Positions 39,171 to 47,058 of a stretch of 64,000 nucleotides of DNA are shown piece by piece (positions within the stretch are counted from its first letter, which is position 1; each line of letters begins with the position of its first letter). The notes below the pieces were generated by a model. That model ran no database searches. It saw nothing but the letters and a program-made list of their open reading frames with translations, and had not been told where the DNA came from. A program made the position numbers and the translations under genes. Location of the stretch: assembly GCA_963701815.1 (NCBI GenBank), contig CAVPBN010000030.1:1-64000 (forward strand), in the 5' to 3' direction. Source of the stretch: AP-15 sp963701815. Lineage in GTDB: Bacteria; Pseudomonadota; Alphaproteobacteria; ATCC43930; CGMCC-115725.

Positions 39171-40013
39171 CTAATCGAAACTCCCGCGGGCGGCAACGGG
39201 TTGCCGCCCGGCCGGGCAGACGCGGCGCTCGATAAACGAAATCGCCGCGTCGAGCCCGCCGAAGCGGGGCAAATCCTCGTGGCCGGCCTCGGCGGAGAAC
39301 CAGCTTTCCTTCGGCGCCACCGCCGCTTCATACAACTTGCGGCCGTGGCGGAACGGCACGATCCGGTCGCGCTCGCCGTGCAATACCAAAAGCGGCGCCG
39401 CGACCCGCTCGATCCGCGACAGCGAGTCGAAGCGGTCGCGTACCAGGAGCACGGCCGGAACGTAGGGATAATGGCGCTGAGCCGCGGCAGCGACGCTGGT
39501 AAACGGCGCTTCGAGGATCAGGCCGGCGACCGGATGCCCCGCCGCCAGGTGCACAGCCACCCCGGTCCCCAGCGACTCGCCCCACAAGACGATCCGGTCC
39601 GGCCCGACCCCCGCCGCCGCGAGAAAAGTCAGCGCCGCCTCGCCATCGGCGAACAACCCGGTCTCGCACGGCTCGCCCGGGTTACCGCCGTAACCGCGAT
39701 ATTCGGCCATCAGCACCCCGTAGCCTTCAGGGGCAAAACGGTGCAGACGGTCGGAGCGATAACCGATATGCCCGCCATTGCCGTGAAAATAGGCGATGAC
39801 CGGTCGGCCTGAGCGCGGCGGCAGATACCACGAAGACAGCGCCAGCCCGTCCGCCGTCGTCAGCTTGACTGCGCACACTCCGAGCCCGGCGAGATCGGCC
39901 AGCGCCGGCGGCGTCGTGTCCGGATGATAGAGCAGCCGGCGCTGAAACACGAACAAGCCGCCGACGATGCCGCCATAGGCGGTCAATGCGGTTGCGAGCA
40001 GCAGGTAAAACAC
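39171..40013 (-). CDS. Membrane-anchored alpha/beta hydrolase (Bem46/ABHD13-like)
   Basis: The 280-residue protein starts with a hydrophobic anchor (FYLLLATALTAYGGIVGGLF), then the alpha/beta hydrolase fold. HGNGG forms the oxyanion region, the nucleophile Ser lies in LWGESLGTGVAV, an acid lies in GERDRIVPF and the catalytic His in AGHEDLP. The pattern FQRRLLYHPD after the anchor is typical of the Bem46 / YfhR group, whose substrates are poorly known. It lies 30 bases after argG is initiated upstream on the same strand but reads towards it. Confidence 0.85.
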   Translation of the reverse strand: MFYLLLATALTAYGGIVGGLFVFQRRLLYHPDTTPPALADLAGLGVCAVKLTTADGLALSSWYLPPRSGRPVIAYFHGNGGHIGYRSDRLHRFAPEGYGVLMAEYRGYGGNPGEPCETGLFADGEAALTFLAAAGVGPDRIVLWGESLGTGVAVHLAAGHPVAGLILEAPFTSVAAAAQRHYPYVPAVLLVRDRFDSLSRIERVAAPLLVLHGERDRIVPFRHGRKLYEAAVAPKESWFSAEAGHEDLPRFGGLDAAISFIERRVCPAGRQPVAARGSFD

Positions 40014-40044
40014 GAAGCCGGGAATATGCGAGGCAGCGAAAATA

Positions 40045-41214
40045 TCAGGGAACCTGCGCCGCCGATGCCGAGCCGGGCTCGCTGCGGCGTTGCCTGACGC
40101 TCGCCGATTTGAGTTGTCCGCAGGCGGCCAGAATGTCGCGGCCGCGCGGCGTGCGTACCGGGGCCGAATAACCGGCGGCGAAAACGATGTCGGAGAACGC
40201 GGCGATCGCCGTATCGGTCGAGCACTCGTAGGGCGCGCCCGGCCACGCGTTGAACGGGATCAGATTGACCTTGGCGGGGATGCCGGCGAGCAGTCGGACC
40301 AGTTCGCGCGCCTCGGCCGGGCTGTCGTTGACCCCTTTCAGCATGACGTATTCAAAGGTGATGCGGCGGGCGTTGCTGCTGCCCGGATAGGCGCGGCAGG
40401 CGTCGAGCAGCTCGGCGATCGGATATTTGCGGTTGAGCGGCACCAACAGATCGCGCAGCCCGTCGCGAACCGCATGCAGAGAGATCGCCAGGTTGACCGC
40501 AAGCTCGGCGCCGCAGCGCCGGATCATCGGCACGACCCCGGCGGTGGACAAGGTCAGCTTGCGCCGCGAAATCGACAGGCCTTCGGGGTCCATGATGATC
40601 TTCACCGCCGCCGCGACATTGTCGAAATTGTAGAGCGGCTCGCCCATCCCCATCAGCACGACGTTGGTCAACTGGCGGTCGTCTCCACCTCCATTCGCGG
40701 GCGATGGCCATTCGCCGAGCGCATCGCGCGCGACCATGACCTGCCCGACGATCTCTTCCGGCCCGAGATTGCGCACCAGCATCTGCGTGCCGGTATGGCA
40801 GAAGGTGCAATTGAGAGTGCAGCCGATCTGCGAGGAGATGCACAAGGTGCCGCGATCCTCCTCGGGGATGTGCACCGTCTCGGCCTCCTGCCCGTCGGCA
40901 AAACGCAACAGCCATTTGCGGGTGCCGTCGGCCGAGACCAGGGCGCGCGACACCATCGGCCGGGAAATTTCATAGTGCGTGGCCAGACGGTCGCGAAACG
41001 CGCGCGACAGCGAGGTCATCCGGCCGAAATCGGTGGCGCCGCGATGGTAGATCCAGTGCCACAGCTGGCGCGCACGAAACGGCTCGGCGCCGAATTCGGC
41101 CAGTTCGGCGGCCAGAGCGTCGCGACCGAGCCCGACCAGATTGCGACGCGGCGCCTCGGCCGGGCGGGCGTCAGGCGGGTAGTCGGATGGATCTCCGGCG
41201 CCGGAACGGGACAT
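40045..41214 (-). CDS. rlmN: 23S rRNA (adenine2503-C2) / tRNA methyltransferase RlmN
   Basis: The 389-residue radical SAM enzyme has the cluster motif CTLNCTFC, preceded by CISSQIGC, and the conserved NVVLMGMGEPLYNFDNV. NLAISLHAV and the C-terminal TPRGRDILAACGQL carry the acceptor cysteine region. It methylates C2 of A2503 in 23S rRNA and A37 in some tRNAs. The ATG at 41214 gives the usual N-terminal length. It is preceded by the IalB-family gene on the same strand. Confidence 0.96.
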   Translation of the reverse strand: MSRSGAGDPSDYPPDARPAEAPRRNLVGLGRDALAAELAEFGAEPFRARQLWHWIYHRGATDFGRMTSLSRAFRDRLATHYEISRPMVSRALVSADGTRKWLLRFADGQEAETVHIPEEDRGTLCISSQIGCTLNCTFCHTGTQMLVRNLGPEEIVGQVMVARDALGEWPSPANGGGDDRQLTNVVLMGMGEPLYNFDNVAAAVKIIMDPEGLSISRRKLTLSTAGVVPMIRRCGAELAVNLAISLHAVRDGLRDLLVPLNRKYPIAELLDACRAYPGSSNARRITFEYVMLKGVNDSPAEARELVRLLAGIPAKVNLIPFNAWPGAPYECSTDTAIAAFSDIVFAAGYSAPVRTPRGRDILAACGQLKSASVRQRRSEPGSASAAQVP

Positions 41215-41222
41215 GTCTTCGG

Positions 41223-41789
41223 CTACCGTTTGATGTCGCACGCTTTGTCGATCAGCGCGAGCGCATGCGGAAAACCGGCAAGCGAATAAGTGTCGATCGT
41301 CGCCGGCCCGTTTTGCGGGCTGGCTTTGATCACTGCCTGCCTGCCCTTGGCCATCGCCTCGACGATCGCCTTGTCGAGATCGGCGGTCCGGCTCCAAGCG
41401 GTGTCGTCTTTGGTGAACAGATCGAATTTCGCGCCGTCGATCTCGAGCGCGGCGTCGCTGCCGTCCTTGAGCCGATAGCCTTCGACAAAGCTGACGACAT
41501 TGGCGACGTTCTCCTCCGGGCGGTGGGTCACCATCATCGTCGGCCGTTTGCGCTTCGGCCTCGCCGGCTCGCTCTTTCGCGGCGACCCGGCGAGATAGCA
41601 CACCCGTCCGGCATGCTCCTTATAGATGTAGGCGCTCCATCCATCGGCTGTCCCAAGGCGCCGCACCGCGCCCGCCGCCGCCGACCGCTTGGCCGGGGCG
41701 GGCTTCTGCACGGTCTGCGCTCGCGCCGACGTCGCCGCCAACAGCATTGCCAACGCCAAAACAAAGGGATGCACGCATCGCCGCATCAT
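41223..41789 (-). CDS. Invasion associated locus B (IalB) family secreted protein
   Basis: The 188-residue protein has a clear signal peptide (FVLALAMLLAATSARA, cleaved before QTVQK) and the IalB-type core: GWSAYIYKEHAGRVCYLAG, later NVVSFVEGYRLKDGSDA and AMAKGRQAVIKASPQNG. The family is abundant in alphaproteobacteria. It was named from Bartonella, but its members are mostly general periplasmic proteins of unknown role. It ends 9 bases before the rlmN ATG, suggesting cotranscription. Confidence 0.83.
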   Translation of the reverse strand: MMRRCVHPFVLALAMLLAATSARAQTVQKPAPAKRSAAAGAVRRLGTADGWSAYIYKEHAGRVCYLAGSPRKSEPARPKRKRPTMMVTHRPEENVANVVSFVEGYRLKDGSDAALEIDGAKFDLFTKDDTAWSRTADLDKAIVEAMAKGRQAVIKASPQNGPATIDTYSLAGFPHALALIDKACDIKR

Positions 41790-41852
41790 GGTCCGACCTG
41801 GCGGATGTCCAAAAGATCAATGCCGCACGGCGGGCCAATCCCGCCGCCGCTG

Positions 41853-42356
41853 CTAACCGCGGTCCTTTTCGCGCAGAAACAGCGTCAAGTCGAGCGACGG
41901 CGGGGGCACCTTGGTGTGCGACAACAGCGCATGCACCTGACCGCGGTGATGCGTCTGGTGATTGAAGAGATGACCGAGCAGCAGACCAAGCGGCGCCGCG
42001 ACCCGTTCGCCGCGCGAATTGCGATAGGTGAGAGCCTCGCGCAACATCGGCTCGGCAGCGCCGGCGACGATGTGGCGCAGGCGTTCATCCTCGGCCCTGC
42101 GAGCGATCTTGAGACCGACCAGATCGGCATAGAGGATCTGGTCGAGTTCGAGCGCCGGCGGGGTCCGATCTTCGAGACGGGCGATCCAGATTCGGTCGAC
42201 GACCAGAATATGGTTCAGCGTCGCGTGCAACGAGCCGAAGAACGACACTCGTTCGCGCAGATATTCCGCTTCGCCGAGCTGCTCGCAAGCTCCATAGAGC
42301 CGACGGTTGGCCCAGGCATTGTAGTGCGCCAAGGTCACAAAATAATCGCTCGGCAC
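41853..42356 (-). CDS. DinB family protein
   Basis: A 167-residue four-helix-bundle protein of the DinB/YfiT family. Metal-ligand histidines are visible in SLHATLNHILVVDRIW and LFNHQTHHRGQVHALL. The family contains thiol-dependent transferases and hydrolases with a metal site; the substrate here is unknown. I prefer the GTG at 42356 (GGGAG just upstream), which starts directly before SDYFVTLAHYNAWAN; a longer start at 42413 is possible. Confidence 0.82.
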   Translation of the reverse strand: MPSDYFVTLAHYNAWANRRLYGACEQLGEAEYLRERVSFFGSLHATLNHILVVDRIWIARLEDRTPPALELDQILYADLVGLKIARRAEDERLRHIVAGAAEPMLREALTYRNSRGERVAAPLGLLLGHLFNHQTHHRGQVHALLSHTKVPPPSLDLTLFLREKDRG

Positions 42357-42449
42357 GATCGGGCTCCCGCCGCATCTGCGAAGATCCGATCCTACCCGAT
42401 CCGGCGGCGTCATGCATGATACTCCCGCCCTGCCGCAAAACCGGGCAGA

Positions 42450-43014
42450 ATGGGCAATATGGACGGGATCGTGATCCGGCCGGCGCAGCCCGAAGATGCG
42501 CGAGGCATCGCCGGCATCGATGTCGAGACCTGGCGATCAACCTATGCAGGGCGTGCTGTCCTCGGCCTATCTGGTAGGCTTGTCGGAGCGGCGGCGCGAA
42601 GCCGGGTGGCGCAGCGTCATCCTGCACGAGCCGCGCGACGTGCGGATCGCGGTCGACGCCGACAACGAAATTCTGGGCTTCGGCAGCTGCGGAACGAACC
42701 GCGGCGATCGTCTGTTCGCCGGCGAGGTATTTACCCTCTACGTCGCACCGGATTGGCAGAACCGCGGGATCGGGCGCCGTCTCTTGATCGCGTTGTTCCG
42801 TCGGCTGGTCGCGTCAGGCCGCAACTCGGCAATCATCTGGGTGCTCCGCGACAACCCGAGCCGATTTTTCTATCAACGGCTGGGCGGCCTTCAGGTCAGG
42901 CACAAGGCGCTGGCGATCGGCGGCGCGGCGATCGGGGCCGTCGCCTATGGCTGGCGCGACTTGCCCGGCTTTCTCGCCACGGTCGCCAGCGAAGGCCATG
43001 AACCCGAGCCTTGA
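42450..43014 (+). pseudogene. GNAT family N-acetyltransferase, split by one frameshift
   Basis: The first frame (IVIRPAQPEDARGIAGIDVE to WRSTYAG) and the second (VLSSAYLVGLSERRREAGW to the end) join into one 187-residue acetyltransferase if one G is removed from GGG at 42549-42551. The acetyl-CoA site is LYVAPDWQNRGIGRRLLIAL (the Q/R-x-x-G-x-G/A pattern is QNRGIG). FYQRLGG near the end is the usual strand 7 signature. The substrate is unknown. The single homopolymer indel again suggests an artefact. Confidence 0.8.
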
Positions 43015-43038
43015 GCCGCTCGGCGTCCGGCAGCCCGG

Positions 43039-43605
43039 CTACTCGGCCCGGGTCGTCGCCGGAGGACTGCCCGCCGCCGAGGTGATCCGGGCCATCAGCG
43101 GCAAGATTCCGGTCGCGACATCCTGCGGGGTCAGCGGGCCGACATGGCGATAGCGAATGTGCCCGCTGCGATCGATCAGGTAGGTTTCGGGCACGCCGTA
43201 TACGCCGAAATCTATCGCCGTGCCGCCGGCAGCGTCGACGCCGATCCGGGCATATGGATTGCCGAAGCGGTCGAGGAACGCGCGCGAATCCGCGATCTTG
43301 TCCTTGTAGGCGATCCCGTCGACGGTGATGCCCGGGCGCCGCGACAAGGCCATCAGCTCGGGCTGCTCCTCGCGGCACGGCAGGCACCATGAAGCAAAAA
43401 AGTTTACCAAGGTGGCTTTGCCGTCGAGATCCCGGCGCGCCAATCCGGCGGCGCCGTCGAGACCCGGCAAGGTGAAATCGGGGGCCGGGCGGTCGATCAT
43501 CGCCGACGGCAACAACCGCGGATCGTGTCCCAGGCCGATCGCGAACGCGATCAGCAAAACGGCGAAGAGCGCGGCCGGAAGCAGGAAAAACAGTTTGCGC
43601 ACCAT
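43039..43605 (-). CDS. ccmG: Cytochrome c biogenesis thiol:disulfide interchange protein CcmG/DsbE
   Basis: The 188-residue protein has one N-terminal membrane anchor (KLFFLLPAALFAVLLIAFAI) and a periplasmic thioredoxin fold with the active site ASWCLPCREE. GVPETYLIDRSGHI contains the cis-proline. It reduces the apocytochrome c CXXCH cysteines before heme attachment. It follows ccmE by ten bases at the end of the ccmABCDE-G run. The expected ccmF between E and G is absent. Confidence 0.93.
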   Translation of the reverse strand: MVRKLFFLLPAALFAVLLIAFAIGLGHDPRLLPSAMIDRPAPDFTLPGLDGAAGLARRDLDGKATLVNFFASWCLPCREEQPELMALSRRPGITVDGIAYKDKIADSRAFLDRFGNPYARIGVDAAGGTAIDFGVYGVPETYLIDRSGHIRYRHVGPLTPQDVATGILPLMARITSAAGSPPATTRAE

Positions 43606-43615
43606 CGCCGCAGCC

Positions 43616-44113
43616 TCAAGGCCGAGCCGCGGGCGCCGGCGATCCCGGCAGCAATGCCGCGGCATCCCGGGTCGGCGCACCTTCCTGCCAATGCCCGCTC
43701 TTCTTCAGGGCCTCGACCACCTCGCGCGGCATGTATCGTTCGTCGTGCTTGGCCAGCACGGTCGAAGCGGCGAAGACGCCGTCGCGCCGCAGCCGGCCCT
43801 CGACGACGACCCCCTGGCCTTCGCGGAACAGATCGGGGAGGATGCCGCGATAAACCACCGACAGATCGGTCTTTCCGTCCGTCACCCGGAACGAGACATC
43901 GCGCCCGCCCGCCGGGCGCGACAGGCTGTGCACCTCGACCAGACCGCCGATCCGTACCGGGCGGTCGGCGGCTACCGGGCGCTCCTTCAGATCGCTCGGG
44001 CTGTAGAAGAAGACGAGATTGTCGCTGAACGCCGTCAGCACCAAGGCGGTCGCCGCGGCAAGGGCGGCCATGCCGAGCGCCAGCAGGCCGAGACGCTGCT
44101 GCTTGCGAGTCAT
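43616..44113 (-). CDS. ccmE: Cytochrome c maturation heme chaperone CcmE
   Basis: The 165-residue protein has a single membrane anchor followed by an OB-fold beta domain. The heme-binding histidine is in LAKHDERYMPREV, with the tyrosine four residues later. It receives heme from the CcmABCD complex on the periplasmic side and carries it to CcmF/H. The ATG at 44113 overlaps the ccmD stop (ATGA). The C-terminal tail after EVVEALKKSG is disordered, as usual. Confidence 0.95.
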   Translation of the reverse strand: MTRKQQRLGLLALGMAALAAATALVLTAFSDNLVFFYSPSDLKERPVAADRPVRIGGLVEVHSLSRPAGGRDVSFRVTDGKTDLSVVYRGILPDLFREGQGVVVEGRLRRDGVFAASTVLAKHDERYMPREVVEALKKSGHWQEGAPTRDAAALLPGSPAPAARP

Positions 44114-44289
44114 CGACGCGGCCGGCGCAAGCTCTCGGATTGCAGGCTGTCGAGCGCGCCGATCGCCCGCCGATAGCGTTGCCAGGACCACAGCGCCAGC
44201 CCGCCGAGCACCGTCAACGTCACCCCATAGGCAGGCCAAACAAAGGGCGCATACCCGCCCATCGTCAAATAGGCGCGGACCGCAGCCAT
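44110..44289 (-). CDS. ccmD: Cytochrome c maturation small membrane protein CcmD
   Basis: This 59-residue protein is short and easily missed. It starts MAAVRAYLTMGGYAPFVWPA, followed by one membrane helix (GVTLTVLGGLALWSW) and a basic tail (QRYRRAIGAL...RRPRR). The GGYxxFVWPAYG pattern is the CcmD signature. It stabilises the CcmABC-CcmE complex during release of heme-loaded CcmE. It starts 12 bases after ccmC and its TGA overlaps the ccmE ATG. Confidence 0.9.
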   Translation of the reverse strand: MAAVRAYLTMGGYAPFVWPAYGVTLTVLGGLALWSWQRYRRAIGALDSLQSESLRRPRR

Positions 44290-44301
44290 CGGCGGCCCGC
44301 C

Positions 44302-45078
44302 TCAGCGCGGCGCCGAATGCGCCGGCAGCCGGCGCTCCGGCCCGGCAGCCGAATTTCGCACGATACGCCCGTTGCGACGCAGAGCCAGAACCTTGCGCTC
44401 GGTCAGCTCGGTGCGCATGCGCAGCATCAGCAGCGCGGCAAACAGCAGCGCAAAACCCGCCGCCATCACCAGCAACGGCATCAGCATCGACAGCGCGATC
44501 GTGGGCCCGCCGAGCCGCATCACGCTCGCCGGCTGGTGCAGGGTGTTCCACCAATCGACCGAAAACTTGATGATCGGCAGATTTACCACCCCGATCAAGG
44601 CCAGCACAGAGCCGGCGCGGGCGCCGCGCACCGGATCGTCAAAGGCGCCGACCAGCGCGATATAGCCGAGATAGAGAAAGAACAGGACCAGCACCGACGT
44701 CAGCCGCGCATCCCAGACCCACCAAGCGCCCCACATCGGCCGGCCCCACAACGACCCGGTGATCAGGCAGACCAAGGTGAAGGCGGCACCGATCGGCGCC
44801 GCCGCCCGAGCCGCGACCTCGGCGAGCGGATGCCGCCACACCAGGGCCACGCCGCTCGCGATGGCCACGAACAGATAGACGTTGAGCGCCATCCATGCGG
44901 CCGGCACATGGACATACATGATGCGGACCGACTCGCCCTGCTGGTAATCGGGTGGTGCGGCGATCAGCGCCAAAGCGAGTCCGACGGCGAGGACCAGCAC
45001 GGCGAGCCCGCCGCACCACGGCAGCGCCACCGCCGACAACCGCATGAAACGCGCCGGGTTGGCCAGTCGGTCGAACAT
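44302..45078 (-). CDS. ccmC: Heme exporter / heme-handling protein CcmC
   Basis: The 258-residue protein has six membrane helices and the tryptophan-rich periplasmic loop WGAWWVWDARLTS that binds heme for transfer to CcmE. MYVHVPAAWMA carries the first conserved histidine, and DWWNTLHQPAS the second. I used the ATG at 45078 (MFDRLANPARF); the longer upstream start adds eight non-conserved residues. Confidence 0.95.
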   Translation of the reverse strand: MFDRLANPARFMRLSAVALPWCGGLAVLVLAVGLALALIAAPPDYQQGESVRIMYVHVPAAWMALNVYLFVAIASGVALVWRHPLAEVAARAAAPIGAAFTLVCLITGSLWGRPMWGAWWVWDARLTSVLVLFFLYLGYIALVGAFDDPVRGARAGSVLALIGVVNLPIIKFSVDWWNTLHQPASVMRLGGPTIALSMLMPLLVMAAGFALLFAALLMLRMRTELTERKVLALRRNGRIVRNSAAGPERRLPAHSAPR

Positions 45079-45172
45079 CGCCTCAACTCCCTTGGCGCGC
45101 ATGGCCGCGACGTGAAGTTGTAACCCAGGCCCTGTCCCGTGTCAGCGGCGAACCGGCGGCAATGGCGCGCGC

Positions 45173-45838
45173 TCATTCGAGCGCCTGGCGCAAGGCCGCG
45201 GCGCCGACCCAAGGACACAGCGCCAGCGAGCCCAGGGTCAGGGCGCCGAGGATCAAGAGATGAGGGCGCACCGCGCCGCCGGCGGCGCTCGCCCCGACCG
45301 CTGCGGTCCCGAAGATCAACGGCGGCACATAGAGCGGCAGCAGCAGGAGTGCGGACAGCATTCCCCGGCGTCGGGCCCCGAGGGTCAGCGCCGCAGCGAG
45401 ACTTCCGACGAGGCTCAGGGCCGGGGTGCCGATCAGCAGGCTCAACACCAAGACCGGGATCGCCGGCGGGTCGAGATCGACGATCAGCGCCAGCACCGGG
45501 CTCGCCGCCGCCAGCGGCAACAGACTGGCCGCCCAGTGCGCCGCGCATTTCGACAATACCGCCAGTTCGAGCGGCAGCGGCGACAGGGCCAACAATTCGA
45601 GCCCGCCATCCTCGTAGTCCGGCAGGAACAGGCGGTCGACAGACAGCAACGCCGCCAGCAGCGCCGCCACCCAGATGATCCCGGCGGCGACGCGCCGCAA
45701 GATTTCGGGTTCGGGACCGACGCCGAACGGGAACAGCACCACCGCCAGCACGAAAAAGCCGAGCACCAGCCCGGTATCGCCCAGCTGACGCAAGGCGAGG
45801 CGCAGCTCGCACCGGAACACGCCGGTGAAGGCCGCCAT
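45173..45838 (-). CDS. ccmB: Heme exporter membrane protein CcmB
   Basis: The 221-residue protein has six hydrophobic helices and the CcmB landmarks FRCELRLALRQLGD near the start, DRLFLPDYEDGGLELLALSP, and LLLPLYVPPLIFGTAAV. It is the membrane part of the CcmAB ABC ATPase that drives release of heme-CcmE. It starts two bases after ccmA ends. A 94-base gap without features separates it from ccmC. Confidence 0.94.
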   Translation of the reverse strand: MAAFTGVFRCELRLALRQLGDTGLVLGFFVLAVVLFPFGVGPEPEILRRVAAGIIWVAALLAALLSVDRLFLPDYEDGGLELLALSPLPLELAVLSKCAAHWAASLLPLAAASPVLALIVDLDPPAIPVLVLSLLIGTPALSLVGSLAAALTLGARRRGMLSALLLLPLYVPPLIFGTAAVGASAAGGAVRPHLLILGALTLGSLALCPWVGAAALRQALE

Positions 45839-45840
45839 TA

Positions 45841-46503
45841 TCAGCCGATCCCGGCCGCGTCGGGCGGCGGCGCAAAATCGTCGAGCGAGAGGCGCGCAGC
45901 GGCGGCGAGCGCGACCGGAGTATGGGTCGACAGGATCACCCGGCCGCCCGCCTGCCGATGATCGGCGATCACCCGTTCGAGCCGGGACCGGCCGTCGTCA
46001 TCGAGCGCACTCGTCGGCTCGTCGAGCAGCCAGATCGGAGCGGCCGCCACCAGCAGCCGGCAGAGCGCCAACCGCCGCCGCTGGCCGGCCGACAGCCAGC
46101 GGCAGGGCCAGTCGCCCAGCGTGTCGAGCGCAAACGCGGCCAGCGCAGCGTCGAGCGCCGATGGCGGCACAGCGATGCCGCGCATTACCGCCCAGAAGGC
46201 CAACGTCTCGCGCGGGGTCAGAGCCGGCTTGATCGCATCGAGGTGGCCGACATAATGGAGACGGGCGCGGTGGCCGGCGAGATCGGCCGCGATCGCATCG
46301 GCGCCCCAGGCAAGCCGGCCGGCGACCGGCGTGGTCAGGGTGGCGACCAGCCGCAACAGGCTGGTCTTGCCGCTGCCGTTGCTCCCGGTCAGCACCAGTG
46401 CGCCGCCGGCCGGCAGGCGAAACGACAACCGCATGAAAACCAATCTGTCGCCGCGCCGGCAGGCGAGATCCTCGGCGATCAGATCGGGCGCAGGATCGGC
46501 CAC
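45841..46503 (-). CDS. ccmA: Heme exporter ATPase CcmA
   Basis: The 220-residue ABC ATPase has Walker A TGSNGSGKTS, the signature LSAGQRRRLALCRL and Walker B IWLLDEPTSALDD. SAGQRRR in place of SGGQ is typical of CcmA. I chose the GTG at 46503 because the frame before it is not conserved and the distance to Walker A is normal. It heads the ccm run. About 90 bases upstream is a terminator-like hairpin on the same strand, at the end of a structured leader. Confidence 0.92.
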   Translation of the reverse strand: MADPAPDLIAEDLACRRGDRLVFMRLSFRLPAGGALVLTGSNGSGKTSLLRLVATLTTPVAGRLAWGADAIAADLAGHRARLHYVGHLDAIKPALTPRETLAFWAVMRGIAVPPSALDAALAAFALDTLGDWPCRWLSAGQRRRLALCRLLVAAAPIWLLDEPTSALDDDGRSRLERVIADHRQAGGRVILSTHTPVALAAAARLSLDDFAPPPDAAGIG

Positions 46504-46591
46504 GGCGATCGCTCTTTGAGAAATCGGTGCGGGGAAAATCGGGCGATCGAGAGAATCCGGGTCAGCGGCGGAGCCCGCGGCGGGCAGCGGG

Positions 46592-46628
46592 CAAAAAGAG
46601 CGGCTCCGGAGGGGGAGTCCGGAGCCGC
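46592..46628 (-). terminator. Intrinsic terminator upstream of ccmA, oriented with it
   Basis: A perfect 11-bp stem (46600-46610 with 46618-46628, 7-base loop) is followed on the minus strand by a run of five U. No recognisable protein gene on the minus strand ends before it, so it must end a small RNA or act as an attenuator in the ccmA leader. Confidence 0.72.
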
Positions 46629-46679
46629 GCAGCGTTCGGCCGAATTGCTCGACCGAGTTCGAGGTTTGGGGGACAAACC

Positions 46680-46698
46680 TGTAAGGATGAACCTTACA
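46680..46698. promoter_or_regulatory. Palindrome, candidate operator or RNA hairpin
   Basis: TGTAAGG (46680-46686), spacer ATGAA, CCTTACA (46692-46698): a perfect 7-bp inverted repeat in the divergent region between ccmA and the gene at 47059. It may be a DNA operator or the first hairpin of the leader. Confidence 0.4.
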
Positions 46699-47058
46699 CA
46701 TGCTATATGGCGTGCGGATTGGGACTTCGGTTTGAAGAAACTGTGACGATTTGATGAATTTTGAACCGGTTTGCGGGCGACATGATCGGTTTGGCGCCGG
46801 CCGGTTTTCCGGGCGGGCGCGCTTCGCGGATGACCTGCTCCCGGTCGAGCTCGTCCCCTTGCAGCTCACGAACAGCCGCCCGCCGCGATGGTTTCCCCCG
46901 ATGCTCCGGCATTTGCGCCGGATCGATCTGCTGCGGCAAGCGCTCCACGGGCGGGCCGCGAGAACCAGCTTTTCTCCGGACAGTTGACTTCTTGCAGTTT
47001 TATCCTCGCGTAAATTACACTTTTCGGCTCGCGCCGAGCAAGAGGCGGAGAAGAGACG

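Larger units (their letters stand above)
46592..46700 (-). ncRNA. Candidate structured leader or small RNA ahead of ccmA
   Basis: Four successive hairpins can be drawn in about 110 bases on the minus strand: 46680-46686 with 46692-46698 (7 bp), 46662-46667 with 46675-46680 (6 bp), 46636-46643 with 46649-46656 (8 bp with one G-U on the minus strand), and the terminator 46600-46628. A TATAGC-like -10 lies just upstream on the minus strand, but I see no convincing -35. It could be a cis-acting attenuator of the ccm operon or an independent sRNA. The rest of 46700-47058 shows no gene. Confidence 0.45.
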
